From DASYGT01 sp035999365 (GTDB taxonomy: Bacteria; Actinomycetota; Actinomycetes; Mycobacteriales; Jatrophihabitantaceae), in contig DASYGT010000055.1 in NCBI GenBank assembly GCA_035999365.1, positions 69,734 through 133,733 of the forward strand: DNA of 64,000 bases. The letters are read 5' to 3'. Positions within the stretch are counted from its first letter, which is position 1. Each line of letters opens with the position of its first letter. Shown piece by piece: positions 52,321-60,815 of this stretch. The position numbers and the translations under genes were made by a program. The notes under the pieces are model-generated. The model was not told the DNA's origin. It saw nothing but the letters and a program-made list of their open reading frames with translations, and did no database searches.

Positions 52321-53799
52321 TCAGCCTCGTTCCGCCACAAGATCGTGCAGACAGGCCATGATCGTGCGGACGCCGGCACCTGTCCCGCCCTGCGGCGTGT
52401 AGTCCCGCGCACCGCCTGCGTTCCATGCCGGGCCGGCGATGTCGAGGTGCACCCACGGCATCGCGTCGGGCATGAACTCAGCCAGGAACTGCCCGCCGAC
52501 GAGCATCGCGCCCCAGCGGTCCGGCGGCACGTTCACCAGATCGGCGACCGGTGAGTCCAGACCGGCGCGCAGATCCTCGGTGAGGGGCATCGCCCAGACC
52601 GACTCGCCGGCGGCGTTGCCGCAACGTGCGACGCGATCGCGCCAATCGGGCTCACCCATCGCGCCGATGATGCGTGGCCCGAGCGCGATCAGCTGGGCGC
52701 CGGTCAGGGTCGACACTTCGATCAGGTGGTCCGGCTCGTCCTCCACCGCCCGCGAGATGGCGTCGGCGAGGACGAGCCGGCCTTCGGCGTCGGTGTCGGC
52801 TATCTCGACGCTGCGGCCTCCGCGCAGCGTCACGATGTCCGACGGGCGATACGCGGAGCCGGAGGGCATGTTCTCGGCCATGGGCACGGTGGCGGTGACG
52901 GCAATCGGCAACCGAAGCGCGGCGGCTGCCACGGTGCTCGCGAGCACGGCCGCTGCGCCGGCCATGTCGGACTTCATCCAGGTGAGGTGTGCGGTCTTGA
53001 GGTTCAGTCCGCCGGAGTCGAAGGTGATGCCCTTGCCTACCAGGGCGACGTGACCCACGGCGCGACGCGGACGGTAGCTCAGCCGCACGAGCCGGGGCGG
53101 GCGAGCCGATCCGGCGCCGACCGCGACGATCCCTCCATAGCGTCCGCGGGCGAGTGCCCGGGCATCGAGTACCTCGATGTCGAGGGCCTCGGCGGCGGCA
53201 AGTTCTACCGCCCGAGCCGCGAATGTCTCTGGATAGAGGTCGTTCGGTGGCGTGTTGACCAGGTCGCGGGCCTGCTGCACGGCCACGGCGACGGTACGAG
53301 CGGTGCGCATCGCACTGCGGTTCTCGGCCGTTGCCGCTGCGCCGACCGTCACCCGGCGCACGATCTGCTTGCCGGGCGCAGACTTGTACACGGTGTAGCG
53401 GTATCCGCCGAGGAGCGCGCCCTCCACAATCGCGCCGATTGGGGCGTCGACGGCGATGTGCACGCGTGGATGGGCAGCGGCTCGCAGGGCCGCGCCGACC
53501 GCCCGCCGCACCGCCTCGCCTGTCTGGTCACTGCCGATTCCCGTAGCGATCACCAGCCCGAACGGGGCCAGCCCCAACGTGGGGATCTTGACGACCTGTC
53601 CGGGACGGCCGGTTGCGCCCGCGGCCTTCAGCGCGACGGTCAACCGGTTGCCCATCGCTGCGTCGACGGCCTTCGCGCCACGCGCCAGGCGCGGGCCCGT
53701 CGCGCTGGGGACGACACCGACGACCACGGCGTCGGCCTTGTCGAACACGGTGGGGTCGGCCGCGGGGTCGACGATGGTCACCGATGGCACGGGGGGCAT
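52321..53799 (-). CDS. pepA: Leucyl aminopeptidase, M17 family
   Basis: Hexameric dizinc aminopeptidase, 492 residues, ortholog of Rv2213. The catalytic motifs are LVGKGITFDSGGLNLK (metal Lys/Asp), MKSDMAGAAAVLAS, and the M17 signature as EIADTDAEGRLVLADAI (usually NTDAEGRL; Ala replaces Asn but ligand residues Asp and Glu are kept). VNTPPNDLYP precedes. The substrate would be N-terminal Leu and similar residues. Confidence 0.94.
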   Translation of the reverse strand: MPPVPSVTIVDPAADPTVFDKADAVVVGVVPSATGPRLARGAKAVDAAMGNRLTVALKAAGATGRPGQVVKIPTLGLAPFGLVIATGIGSDQTGEAVRRAVGAALRAAAHPRVHIAVDAPIGAIVEGALLGGYRYTVYKSAPGKQIVRRVTVGAAATAENRSAMRTARTVAVAVQQARDLVNTPPNDLYPETFAARAVELAAAEALDIEVLDARALARGRYGGIVAVGAGSARPPRLVRLSYRPRRAVGHVALVGKGITFDSGGLNLKTAHLTWMKSDMAGAAAVLASTVAAAALRLPIAVTATVPMAENMPSGSAYRPSDIVTLRGGRSVEIADTDAEGRLVLADAISRAVEDEPDHLIEVSTLTGAQLIALGPRIIGAMGEPDWRDRVARCGNAAGESVWAMPLTEDLRAGLDSPVADLVNVPPDRWGAMLVGGQFLAEFMPDAMPWVHLDIAGPAWNAGGARDYTPQGGTGAGVRTIMACLHDLVAERG

Positions 53800-53859
53800 G
53801 TCCGCGATGCTATGTGTCGCGCGGCCGGGTCACCATGAGACGTCGGTACGGTATCGGCC

Positions 53860-54969
53860 ATGGCAGCCCTGCGGCGCTCGCCGCTGTTCGAACGGCATCG
53901 TGATCTCGGTGCGAAGCTCGCCGACTTCGGTGGCTGGGAGATGCCGATCGATTACGCAGCGAGCGGCGGCGGCGTGGTTACCGAGCACACCGCGGTGCGC
54001 GAGGCCGTGGGCGTGTTCGACGTCTCGCATCTGGGCAAGGCGAGCGTGGTCGGCCCCGGTGCGCGCGCGTTCGTCAACGACTGCCTCACGAACGACCTGG
54101 GGCGTATCGGTGCGGGGCAGGCGCAGTACACCCTGTGCTGCGCCGAATCCGGCGGCGTGGTCGACGACCTGATCGCGTATCTCGTCGACGACGACACCGT
54201 GTTCCTGGTGCCCAACGCGGCGAATACCGGCGAGGTGGTCAGCCGGCTTGCCGCGGCCGCGCCGGCAGGCGTCGATGTGACGGACCAGCACGAGCAATTC
54301 GGGGTGCTGGCCGTCCAGGGGCCGCTCTCCGGCCGGGTGCTGGAACGGGTCGGGCTCCCAGCGGACCTGCCGTACATGGCCTACGTCGACGCCAGTTTCG
54401 AGGGGCGCCCGACCCGCGTCTGCCGGACCGGCTACACGGGTGAGCACGGCTACGAGATCATCCCCGCTTGGACGGACACGCCTGCGGTGTGGGACGCCCT
54501 CGTCGCCGCCGCGGGGGAGTCAGGCGGGCGCCCGGCGGGTCTGGGTGCGCGCGACACGCTCCGGACCGAGATGGGCTACCCGCTGCACGGCCAGGACCTC
54601 TCGCTCGACATCACGCCCGTACAAGCGCGCTCGGGCTGGGCGGTGGGCTGGACGAAGGCGGCCTTCTGGGGGCGTGCCGCCCTGACGGCCGAACGCGAGG
54701 CCGGCCCGCGCCGTCTGCTGTGGGGCATCGAGGTGCTCGACCGCGGCATTCCCCGTGCGCACATGCAGGTGCTTGACGCCGCGGGGTCGCGGATCGGAGA
54801 GATGACGAGCGGGACGTTCTCACCCACGCGCAAGGTCGGAATCGGTCTGGCGCTGATCGACTCGGCGTCCGGTGCGGGCGAGGGCGACGAGGTGGGGATC
54901 GACGTGCGCGGCCGGATCATCGCGGCACGAATCGTGAAGCCGCCCTTCGTGCCGTCGCACGTCCGCTGA
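53860..54969 (+). CDS. gcvT: Aminomethyltransferase (glycine cleavage T protein)
   Basis: Moves the aminomethyl carbon from lipoylated H protein to tetrahydrofolate. The 369-residue protein has the folate-binding residues in CCAESGGVVDDLIAYLVDDD and EHGYEIIP, and SLDITPVQARSGWAVGWTK. SPLFERHRDLGAKLADFGGWEMPIDYA begins the N-terminus. No gcvH or gcvP is in the window. ATG at 53860, divergent from the aminopeptidase. Confidence 0.95.
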   Translation: MAALRRSPLFERHRDLGAKLADFGGWEMPIDYAASGGGVVTEHTAVREAVGVFDVSHLGKASVVGPGARAFVNDCLTNDLGRIGAGQAQYTLCCAESGGVVDDLIAYLVDDDTVFLVPNAANTGEVVSRLAAAAPAGVDVTDQHEQFGVLAVQGPLSGRVLERVGLPADLPYMAYVDASFEGRPTRVCRTGYTGEHGYEIIPAWTDTPAVWDALVAAAGESGGRPAGLGARDTLRTEMGYPLHGQDLSLDITPVQARSGWAVGWTKAAFWGRAALTAEREAGPRRLLWGIEVLDRGIPRAHMQVLDAAGSRIGEMTSGTFSPTRKVGIGLALIDSASGAGEGDEVGIDVRGRIIAARIVKPPFVPSHVR

Positions 54970-54970
54970 C

Positions 54971-56149
54971 CTATCCGGGCTTTCGCGGCGGGTGTTCGGA
55001 AGGTGGCGATTCCGCGTCAGGCAGAGCCGCCGGATCGCCCGCGAATGTCGGCGAGCGCAGCGCGTGCACCGTCGAGTTGAGAAAGGCGATGAGCGGCACG
55101 GCGACGAGGGCGCCGGGAATGCCGGCGATGAGCGTGCCCGTCACCACGGACAGCGCAATCGCCAACGGGTGGACGTCCACGCTGCGGCTCATGATCACCG
55201 GTTGCAGCAGGTGTGCCTCGAGCTGGACCAACACGATGATCGACACCGCGACGACGATCCCCGCGGTGACACCGTGTTCCAGCAGTGCGATCGCGACACA
55301 GAGAGCACCGGTGATCGTGAGGCCGACGAGCGGGATGAACGAACCGAGGAATATCAGCACGCCGAGTGCGGCGGCGAGCGGCACCTGCAGGACGAACAGC
55401 AAGATCATGATCGTGATTCCGTGGAAGAGCGCGATCAGCAACTGCCCGCGCATGTAGCCGCCGAATGAGCCCCAACCGACCCGGCCGGCGGCGTTGAGGC
55501 GCGGTTGAGCGCGCGTGGGGAACAGCCGCAGCACCCACGCCCACACCTCGTCGCCGTCGCGGAGCAGGAAGAACGTCGTGAGCAGGATGAGCAGGATCGC
55601 GCCGAACACCTCCGCCGCGGTACGCACCGTCGCAATGGCGCCGCTGAGGATCTGCCCCTGATGGTTCTTGACCGTGTTCGTGATGTTCGTCGTGATCTTG
55701 TCGATGTCCGAGGACTTCAGATGCAGCGGCCCGGTGCGCAGCCAGTTGCGGGTCTTGTCCACGAACGACGTGATCTGGTCACCGAGCTGGCTGGAGTGCG
55801 TCCCGATCTGCCAGGCCACGAACCACCCGATGCCGACGAGCGCGGCGACGCCGACGAGCAACGCGAGCGCCGCCGGTAGCGAGCGTGGGCCCGGCAGTAC
55901 GCGGCGCAGGAAGGTCTCGACAGGATGCAGGACTGCGGTCAGAAAGAGGGCGAGAACGATCGAGAGCGCCACCAATTCGACGCGGCCGAGGATGCGGACG
56001 AAGACATAGATGCCCAGCCCGATCACGAGTAGCCGCCACGTCCACGCGGCGGCGACCCGCACTTGCCAGGTGACGGCCTCGACGGCGTCGTGTCGCGTAT
56101 CGGACAGCACTGGCGTCGTCGGCTTCGGAGGGATCTCGCTGTCGTCCAC
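54971..56149 (-). CDS. AI-2E-family transporter
   Basis: A 392-residue polytopic membrane protein of the PerM/AI-2E superfamily, with about eight helices: VIGLGIYVFVRILGRVELVAL, ALSIVLALFLTAVLHP and LLALFHGITIMILLFVLQV among them. The motif PLVGLTITGALCVAIAL and the C-terminal IPGALVAVPLIAFLN are typical. Transport substrate unknown (autoinducer-2, Na+/H+ exchange in other members). Pro-rich tails at both ends. Confidence 0.9.
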   Translation of the reverse strand: MDDSEIPPKPTTPVLSDTRHDAVEAVTWQVRVAAAWTWRLLVIGLGIYVFVRILGRVELVALSIVLALFLTAVLHPVETFLRRVLPGPRSLPAALALLVGVAALVGIGWFVAWQIGTHSSQLGDQITSFVDKTRNWLRTGPLHLKSSDIDKITTNITNTVKNHQGQILSGAIATVRTAAEVFGAILLILLTTFFLLRDGDEVWAWVLRLFPTRAQPRLNAAGRVGWGSFGGYMRGQLLIALFHGITIMILLFVLQVPLAAALGVLIFLGSFIPLVGLTITGALCVAIALLEHGVTAGIVVAVSIIVLVQLEAHLLQPVIMSRSVDVHPLAIALSVVTGTLIAGIPGALVAVPLIAFLNSTVHALRSPTFAGDPAALPDAESPPSEHPPRKPG

Positions 56150-56215
56150 GCGGCTCCTGTCCTGAGTGTGCAGTGATGAACGACGATATCGGCCGTGCGG
56201 GGCGCGCGCGGCAGC

Positions 56216-57082
56216 TCAGGTAGGCCGGCCGCCGTGCGCGTGGACGGCGGCGCGCAAGACCATCAGGGCGAGCGCCCCGGCCGTGCCGTCCTCGGTGTCG
56301 ATGCCGAGATCGAGAATCGGCCGCCGTCCGAGTTTCGCGGTCGCGATGTCGAACGCCGGATGCTGGACGCGGTCGGCAATCTGCCACCACAACGCCGTCC
56401 GCGGCTGGGCCGCATGCGCCAGAAGGGCGGCGGCGACGGCACCTGCCCCGTCAAGCAGCATCGGAGTACGGCGGGCTGCAGCATGCGCGATCGCGGCGGC
56501 GGCGGTGGCCAACTGCGGTGCGCCGATGGCCTCGACGAGGGCATCGGGATCCTCCCGCAGTGCGAAGGCGGTGCGGCGTCCGTCGCGGACCGCGACGGCC
56601 TGAGCCATCCACTCCTGCGGGTTGAGCGCCGTTCCGCGTGGCAGCACCTTCACCGGCTCGGTGTTCGTCAGCACGCAGATCACGATCAGCGCAGCGACAT
56701 CGACGTCCGGCACGGCGATCACGAGCAGGTCGGTACCGCCGTCGACTTCCCGATCGAGGAGACGCATTCCCGCGGTGAGGCCGTCCGCACCGTCGCCACG
56801 CGGGACGACGCTCAGGCCGGCGAGCGCTGCGACGTCTGCCGGCGTGGCGAGGTGGTCACCCAGGACGGCCAGTCGGGCCCGGTTGAAGTCTGTGGCTGGG
56901 GCGCCGCGCACCCCGGCGATCCACTCGCGCAGCTCGACGAGCCGGCCGCCGGGTGTCCGCCCGGGGACATCGCTATGAGGTGCGGCCGCTGCCAGAGCGG
57001 GCGGCGCCACGTCGGCCCCGAGCCCGAGCAGCGTCACCGGCGGCGACTCACCGGCTGCCTGCGCCTCTGACTCAGTACCCAT
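56216..57082 (-). CDS. CobT-like protein, probably degenerate
   Basis: Similar to nicotinate-nucleotide:dimethylbenzimidazole phosphoribosyltransferase (Rv2207 position), but 288 residues against about 350. The N-terminal FDNDHGV-like substrate region is not visible. The sequence ALWWQIADRVQHPAFDIAT and LGRRPILDLGIDTEDGTAGAL correspond to the end of CobT. The catalytic Glu of the LGEGTGAA motif appears as EDGTAGA, with Asp at the aligned site. A cobS gene is not present. It may bind a nucleotide without CobT activity. Confidence 0.75.
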   Translation of the reverse strand: MGTESEAQAAGESPPVTLLGLGADVAPPALAAAAPHSDVPGRTPGGRLVELREWIAGVRGAPATDFNRARLAVLGDHLATPADVAALAGLSVVPRGDGADGLTAGMRLLDREVDGGTDLLVIAVPDVDVAALIVICVLTNTEPVKVLPRGTALNPQEWMAQAVAVRDGRRTAFALREDPDALVEAIGAPQLATAAAAIAHAAARRTPMLLDGAGAVAAALLAHAAQPRTALWWQIADRVQHPAFDIATAKLGRRPILDLGIDTEDGTAGALALMVLRAAVHAHGGRPT

Positions 57083-57156
57083 GCCGGTCAGTATGCCGAG
57101 GGCACCGCCAGCCGGTCGCTAGGGTCGGTCGGGACCTTCGGCGCGAGAGGACTGCG

Positions 57157-57357
57157 ATGACCTGGACGTGGCGGTTGGAATCGGCGGACGGGACGGCGGT
57201 CACGTCGCCGCCCGCGCCATCGCATCCGAACCAGTCCGACGCGGAGAGCTGGCTGGGCGAGAACTGGCGTGCGCTCGCCGAGGCCGGCGTTGCCCGCGCG
57301 ACGCTGCTCGACGGCAGCCGCGAGGTGTACGGCCCGATGTCCCTGGCCGAGGAGTAG
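57157..57357 (+). CDS. Small conserved protein of unknown function
   Basis: A 66-residue protein starting MTWTWRLESADGTAV, with a Glu/Ala-rich helix (QSDAESWLGENWRALAEAG) and a C-terminal strand ATLLDGSREVYGPMSL. ATG at 57157 has GAGAGG seven bases upstream. The even mix of residues supports a true gene. It is divergent from the CobT-like gene. Confidence 0.75.
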   Translation: MTWTWRLESADGTAVTSPPAPSHPNQSDAESWLGENWRALAEAGVARATLLDGSREVYGPMSLAEE

Positions 57358-57370
57358 CCGCAGGCAGTCG

Positions 57371-57994
57371 CTAGATCTCGTCGCCGAGCGCCACTTGCGG
57401 GGCGGGCAACCGCCAGCGCCGCGGCAGGTAGGCGCGACTGCCTGCATAGAAGCCGATCGACATCGCACTGCCGTCGGCCTTGCCGAATCGCTCCATGGCG
57501 ATCCTGCGGATGCGTCGTCCGGTGATGTTCCACTCGACGACCAGAGCGATGAGCACGAACAGCACGAGGAACTGCACGTACGGGATCAGGTAGCTGACGA
57601 TCATGATCGGGAAGAGCAGCAGCAGGTAGTTGCTCGCCATGCGGTGCGAGTCGACGTAGTCACGCGCGAACTTGCGCGTCGCACCCTGGTCGCGGCGGGG
57701 CAGGACGGACGGGTCACCGGCACGCAGCGCCGCACGCCGTTCGACGGCCGTCATGCTGGCCGCGGGCTTGCTGCTGCGCGTGGACCTCGCGGCGCGCACG
57801 GCCTTGGCCTGCTGCTTCTGGCGCGCATAGGCCTCTTTGCGGGTCTTTGGTGCAACCACCGGACCTCGGGGCGCCGCCGAGTCGCGCCGCTTGGGTGTCG
57901 GGCGGCCCTTCGTTGCGGCGTCGTTCGCGGAGTCGCCGGGAATTTCGGCGACGACATCTACGGCCGGCTCGGCGCGTCTGGGCGACAGCTTCAC
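57371..57994 (-). CDS. DUF3043 membrane protein
   Basis: A 207-residue protein, ortholog of Rv2206. A basic, disordered N-terminus (Lys/Arg/Ala, PKTRKEAYARQKQQAKAV) precedes RDQGATRKFARDYVDSHRM, two adjacent helices (NYLLLLFPIMIVSYLIPYVQ, FLVLFVLIALVVEWN) and a tail with RIAMERFG. GTG at 57994 is the most likely start; upstream frame overlaps a palindrome. Function unknown. nadA lies upstream on the same strand. Confidence 0.88.
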   Translation of the reverse strand: MKLSPRRAEPAVDVVAEIPGDSANDAATKGRPTPKRRDSAAPRGPVVAPKTRKEAYARQKQQAKAVRAARSTRSSKPAASMTAVERRAALRAGDPSVLPRRDQGATRKFARDYVDSHRMASNYLLLLFPIMIVSYLIPYVQFLVLFVLIALVVEWNITGRRIRRIAMERFGKADGSAMSIGFYAGSRAYLPRRWRLPAPQVALGDEI

Positions 57995-58029
57995 GCCGCC
58001 CAGGGTATGCGGTCTCGGCGTGCCGGGCG

Positions 58030-58057
58030 GCACAGGCCGGCATATGCCGGCCTGTGC
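58030..58057 (-). terminator. 28-bp perfect palindrome after nadA
   Basis: GCACAGGCCGGCAT is followed by its exact reverse complement, with no loop. It starts one base after the nadA stop and ends 35 bases before the DUF3043 GTG. Position and stem fit a T-less terminator or attenuator between the two genes. Confidence 0.7.
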
Positions 58058-58058
58058 A

Positions 58059-59231
58059 CTACGGAAGGGCGAGCATCCGGTCCAGGGCGAGCCGGGCGTT
58101 TGCCGCGACAGCGGCGTCGACGGCGATCCGGTTGAGGACCTCGCCGCGGGCCAGCGCCTCAAGGGAGCGGACGAGGTGCGGCAGGTCGATGCGGTTCATC
58201 GTCGAGCAGTAGCAGACGGTCCTTTCGAGGAATGTGATCCGCTTGTCCGGATGGGCCTCGGCCAGACGGCGCACCAGGTTCAGCTCGGTGCCGATGGCCC
58301 ATGACGAGCCCTCCGGTGCCGCCTCGACGGTGCGGATGATGAATTCCGTCGAGCCCACCAGATCGGCGGCGAGCACGACCTCGTGCCGGCACTCGGGATG
58401 CACGAGCACCTGCACCCCCGGCACCCGGGCGCGCACCTCGGCGACGTTGTCGGCGGTGAACCGCCCGTGTACCGAGCAGTGCCCGCGCCAGAGGATCACG
58501 CGGGCGTTGCGCAGTCGCTGCTCTGTCAGCCCGCCGCCGGGTTTGTGCGGATCGAACACGACGCAGTCTTCGAGATCGAGCCCGAGTTGCAGCACGGCGG
58601 TGTTGCGACCGAGATGCTGATCGGGCAGGAACAGCACCTTTCCGTCAGCGGGTCGCTGTTCGAACGCCCAGCGCAGGGCCCGCTCGGCATTGGACGAGGT
58701 GCACACAGTGCCGCCGTGCTCGCCGGTGAAGCCTTTGATGGCCGCCGACGAGTTCATGTAGGTCACCGGGACGGTGCGGTCGGCGACGCCGGCGTCGGCG
58801 AGGACGTCCCAGGCCTCGAGGACCTGCTGGTAGCCGGCCATGTCCGCCATCGAGCAACCGGCGGCGAGGTCCGGGAGGATGACCTGCTGGCTCGGCCCGG
58901 TGAGGATGTCGGCGGATTCAGCCATGAAGTGCACGCCGCAGAAGACGATGTAGTCCGCCGCGGGGCGAGCGGCGGCCTCGCGCGCGAGCGTGAAGGAGTC
59001 GCCCGTCACATCGGCGAATTGGATGACTTCGTCACGCTGGTAGTGGTGGCCGAGTACGAAGACGCGTTCGCCCAGCTGGGCCTTGGCGGCGGCCGCTCGC
59101 TCGACGAGCAGCGGGTCCGAGGCCGGTGGCAGGTCCCCGGGGCAGTCGACGCCACGCTCGGATGCGGGGTCGCTGCCGTGGCCCAGCAGGAGCAGGGCCA
59201 GGGGGGTCGAGACCGGTTCGGTGAAGCTCAC
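58059..59231 (-). CDS. nadA: Quinolinate synthase
   Basis: [4Fe-4S] enzyme that condenses iminoaspartate and dihydroxyacetone phosphate to quinolinate, start of NAD synthesis. The 390-residue protein has the three cluster cysteines in VFCGVHFMAESADIL, GTVCTSSNAERAL and VHPECRHEVV. Substrate residues are in LGHHYQRDEVIQFAD and YMNSSAAIKG. GTG at 59231 is the chosen start; the frame is open to 59813 but antisense to HesB. nadB and nadC are not in the window. Confidence 0.94.
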   Translation of the reverse strand: MSFTEPVSTPLALLLLGHGSDPASERGVDCPGDLPPASDPLLVERAAAAKAQLGERVFVLGHHYQRDEVIQFADVTGDSFTLAREAAARPAADYIVFCGVHFMAESADILTGPSQQVILPDLAAGCSMADMAGYQQVLEAWDVLADAGVADRTVPVTYMNSSAAIKGFTGEHGGTVCTSSNAERALRWAFEQRPADGKVLFLPDQHLGRNTAVLQLGLDLEDCVVFDPHKPGGGLTEQRLRNARVILWRGHCSVHGRFTADNVAEVRARVPGVQVLVHPECRHEVVLAADLVGSTEFIIRTVEAAPEGSSWAIGTELNLVRRLAEAHPDKRITFLERTVCYCSTMNRIDLPHLVRSLEALARGEVLNRIAVDAAVAANARLALDRMLALP

Positions 59232-59360
59232 GAGTCGAGCGTAATCGCGGTCCGAAGATCCCCGGCGGGCTACCATGGGAATAGCTGCACGGGCGCTGCC
59301 CGTTGGCCTGTACGAAGCACAGCTGCCGTCCTTCCGACGTGCGCGACCCTGAGGAGCCAC

Positions 59361-59747
59361 ATGACCGCCGCCGACACCACGTCGATCGAGCTCACGAGTG
59401 CCCCCGCCGACGCACCCCCCGCGTCGCTCGCACTGACCGAGACGGCGGCACTGAAGGTCCGCGCGCTGCTCGACCAGGAGGGACGCGACGACCTGCGTCT
59501 GCGCGTGGCCGTCCAGCCAGGTGGGTGCTCGGGTCTGCAGTACCAGCTCTTCTTCGACGAGCGCACCCTCGACGGCGACCACGAGCTCGACATCAGCGGG
59601 GTCCCCGTGGTCGTCGACCGGATGAGCGCGCCGTACCTCGGCGGCGCGACGATCGATTTCACCGACACGATCGAGCAGCAGGGGTTCACGATCGACAACC
59701 CCAATGCATCCGGTGGATGCGCCTGCGGCAACTCCTTCTGCGGCTGA
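59361..59747 (+). CDS. HesB/IscA-type iron-sulfur insertion protein
   Basis: A-type carrier of Fe-S clusters, 128 residues, ortholog of Rv2204c. The three conserved cysteines are in QPGGCSGLQYQLFFDE and at the C-terminus GGCACGNSFCG. The N-terminus has a 25-residue Ala/Pro/Thr extension before the fold. GAGGAGCC precedes ATG 59361. The adjacent nadA, lipA and CDGSH proteins need clusters. Confidence 0.92.
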   Translation: MTAADTTSIELTSAPADAPPASLALTETAALKVRALLDQEGRDDLRLRVAVQPGGCSGLQYQLFFDERTLDGDHELDISGVPVVVDRMSAPYLGGATIDFTDTIEQQGFTIDNPNASGGCACGNSFCG

Positions 59748-59811
59748 GCCGATCTGATCGAATTCGCGTTTCGGCGCGCTGGCGAAACACGCGTTGGGTA
59801 GCCTCCGCGCC

Positions 59812-60783
59812 ATGGCTGTTCTCGTTGCAGGGTCGATCGCTACCGATCACCTGATGCACTTCCCGGGTAAGTTCTCCGAGCAGCTGCTCGCCGAACACCT
59901 GCACAAAGTGTCGCTGTCGTTCCTGGTCGACGACCTGGTCGTCCGGCGCGGTGGCGTGGCGGCGAACATCGCCTTCGGCATGGGACAGCTCGGCGGTGAG
60001 GCGGTGCTCATGGGCGCGGTCGGTGCCGACTTCGACGAGTACCGCGCCTGGCTGCAACGCAACGGCGTCAACTGTGACTACGTCCATGTGTCGCCGATCC
60101 ACCACACGGCGCGCTTCGTCTGCACGACCGACGAGGAGATGTGCCAGATCGCGTCGTTCTACGCGGGAGCGATGAGCGAGGCGCGCAACATCGAGTTGGA
60201 GCCGGCCTGGCGTGCCACCGGCGCCGACCTCGTCGTCATCAGCGCCGACGACCCCGCCGCCATGGTGCGGCACAGCGTCGAGTGTCGTGACCGAGGATTC
60301 CGCTTCGCCGCCGATCCGTCCCAGCAGATCGCTCGGATGACCGGTGAGGAACTCGTCGAACTGATCGACGGCGCCGAACTGCTCTTCACGAACGACTACG
60401 AGAAGAGCCTGCTCGAATCGAAGACCGGCCTGTCCGAGTCGGCGGTGATGGACCGAATCGAGGTGCGGGTCACGACCCTCGGCTCGTCCGGCGTCGAGAT
60501 CCTCGGACGCGACGTGGAGCGGGTGCACGTTCCCGTCGCGAAGGAGTACGCCAAGGTCGATCCGACGGGTGTGGGGGACGGATTCCGTGCGGGATTCCTC
60601 TCGGCCCGCGAGTGGGGCTTGTCGTGGCAGCGCGCGGCGGAGGTCGGCAGCCTGCTTGCGACGCTCGTCCTGGAAACGGTTGGCACGCAGGAGTACGAGG
60701 TCAAGAAACCGAACTTCGCCGAGCGCCTCGCCGAGTCCTATGGCGACGAGTGCGCGGCAGATGTGCTGCCGTTCCTCGGCTAA
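59812..60783 (+). CDS. PfkB-family kinase, adenosine-kinase-like
   Basis: A 323-residue ribokinase-fold kinase aligning throughout with mycobacterial AdoK (Rv2202c). GSIATDHLMHFPGKFSEQLL begins the lid, GGVAANIAFGMGQLGGEA follows, and the catalytic signature is DPTGVGDGFRAGFLS with Asp as general base. AdoK phosphorylates adenosine to AMP; the sequence supports that activity but other nucleosides are possible. ATG at 59812. Confidence 0.9.
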   Translation: MAVLVAGSIATDHLMHFPGKFSEQLLAEHLHKVSLSFLVDDLVVRRGGVAANIAFGMGQLGGEAVLMGAVGADFDEYRAWLQRNGVNCDYVHVSPIHHTARFVCTTDEEMCQIASFYAGAMSEARNIELEPAWRATGADLVVISADDPAAMVRHSVECRDRGFRFAADPSQQIARMTGEELVELIDGAELLFTNDYEKSLLESKTGLSESAVMDRIEVRVTTLGSSGVEILGRDVERVHVPVAKEYAKVDPTGVGDGFRAGFLSAREWGLSWQRAAEVGSLLATLVLETVGTQEYEVKKPNFAERLAESYGDECAADVLPFLG

Positions 60784-60815
60784 CCGATCGGGTCTCCGGA
60801 GGCTGCGCCGATGTG

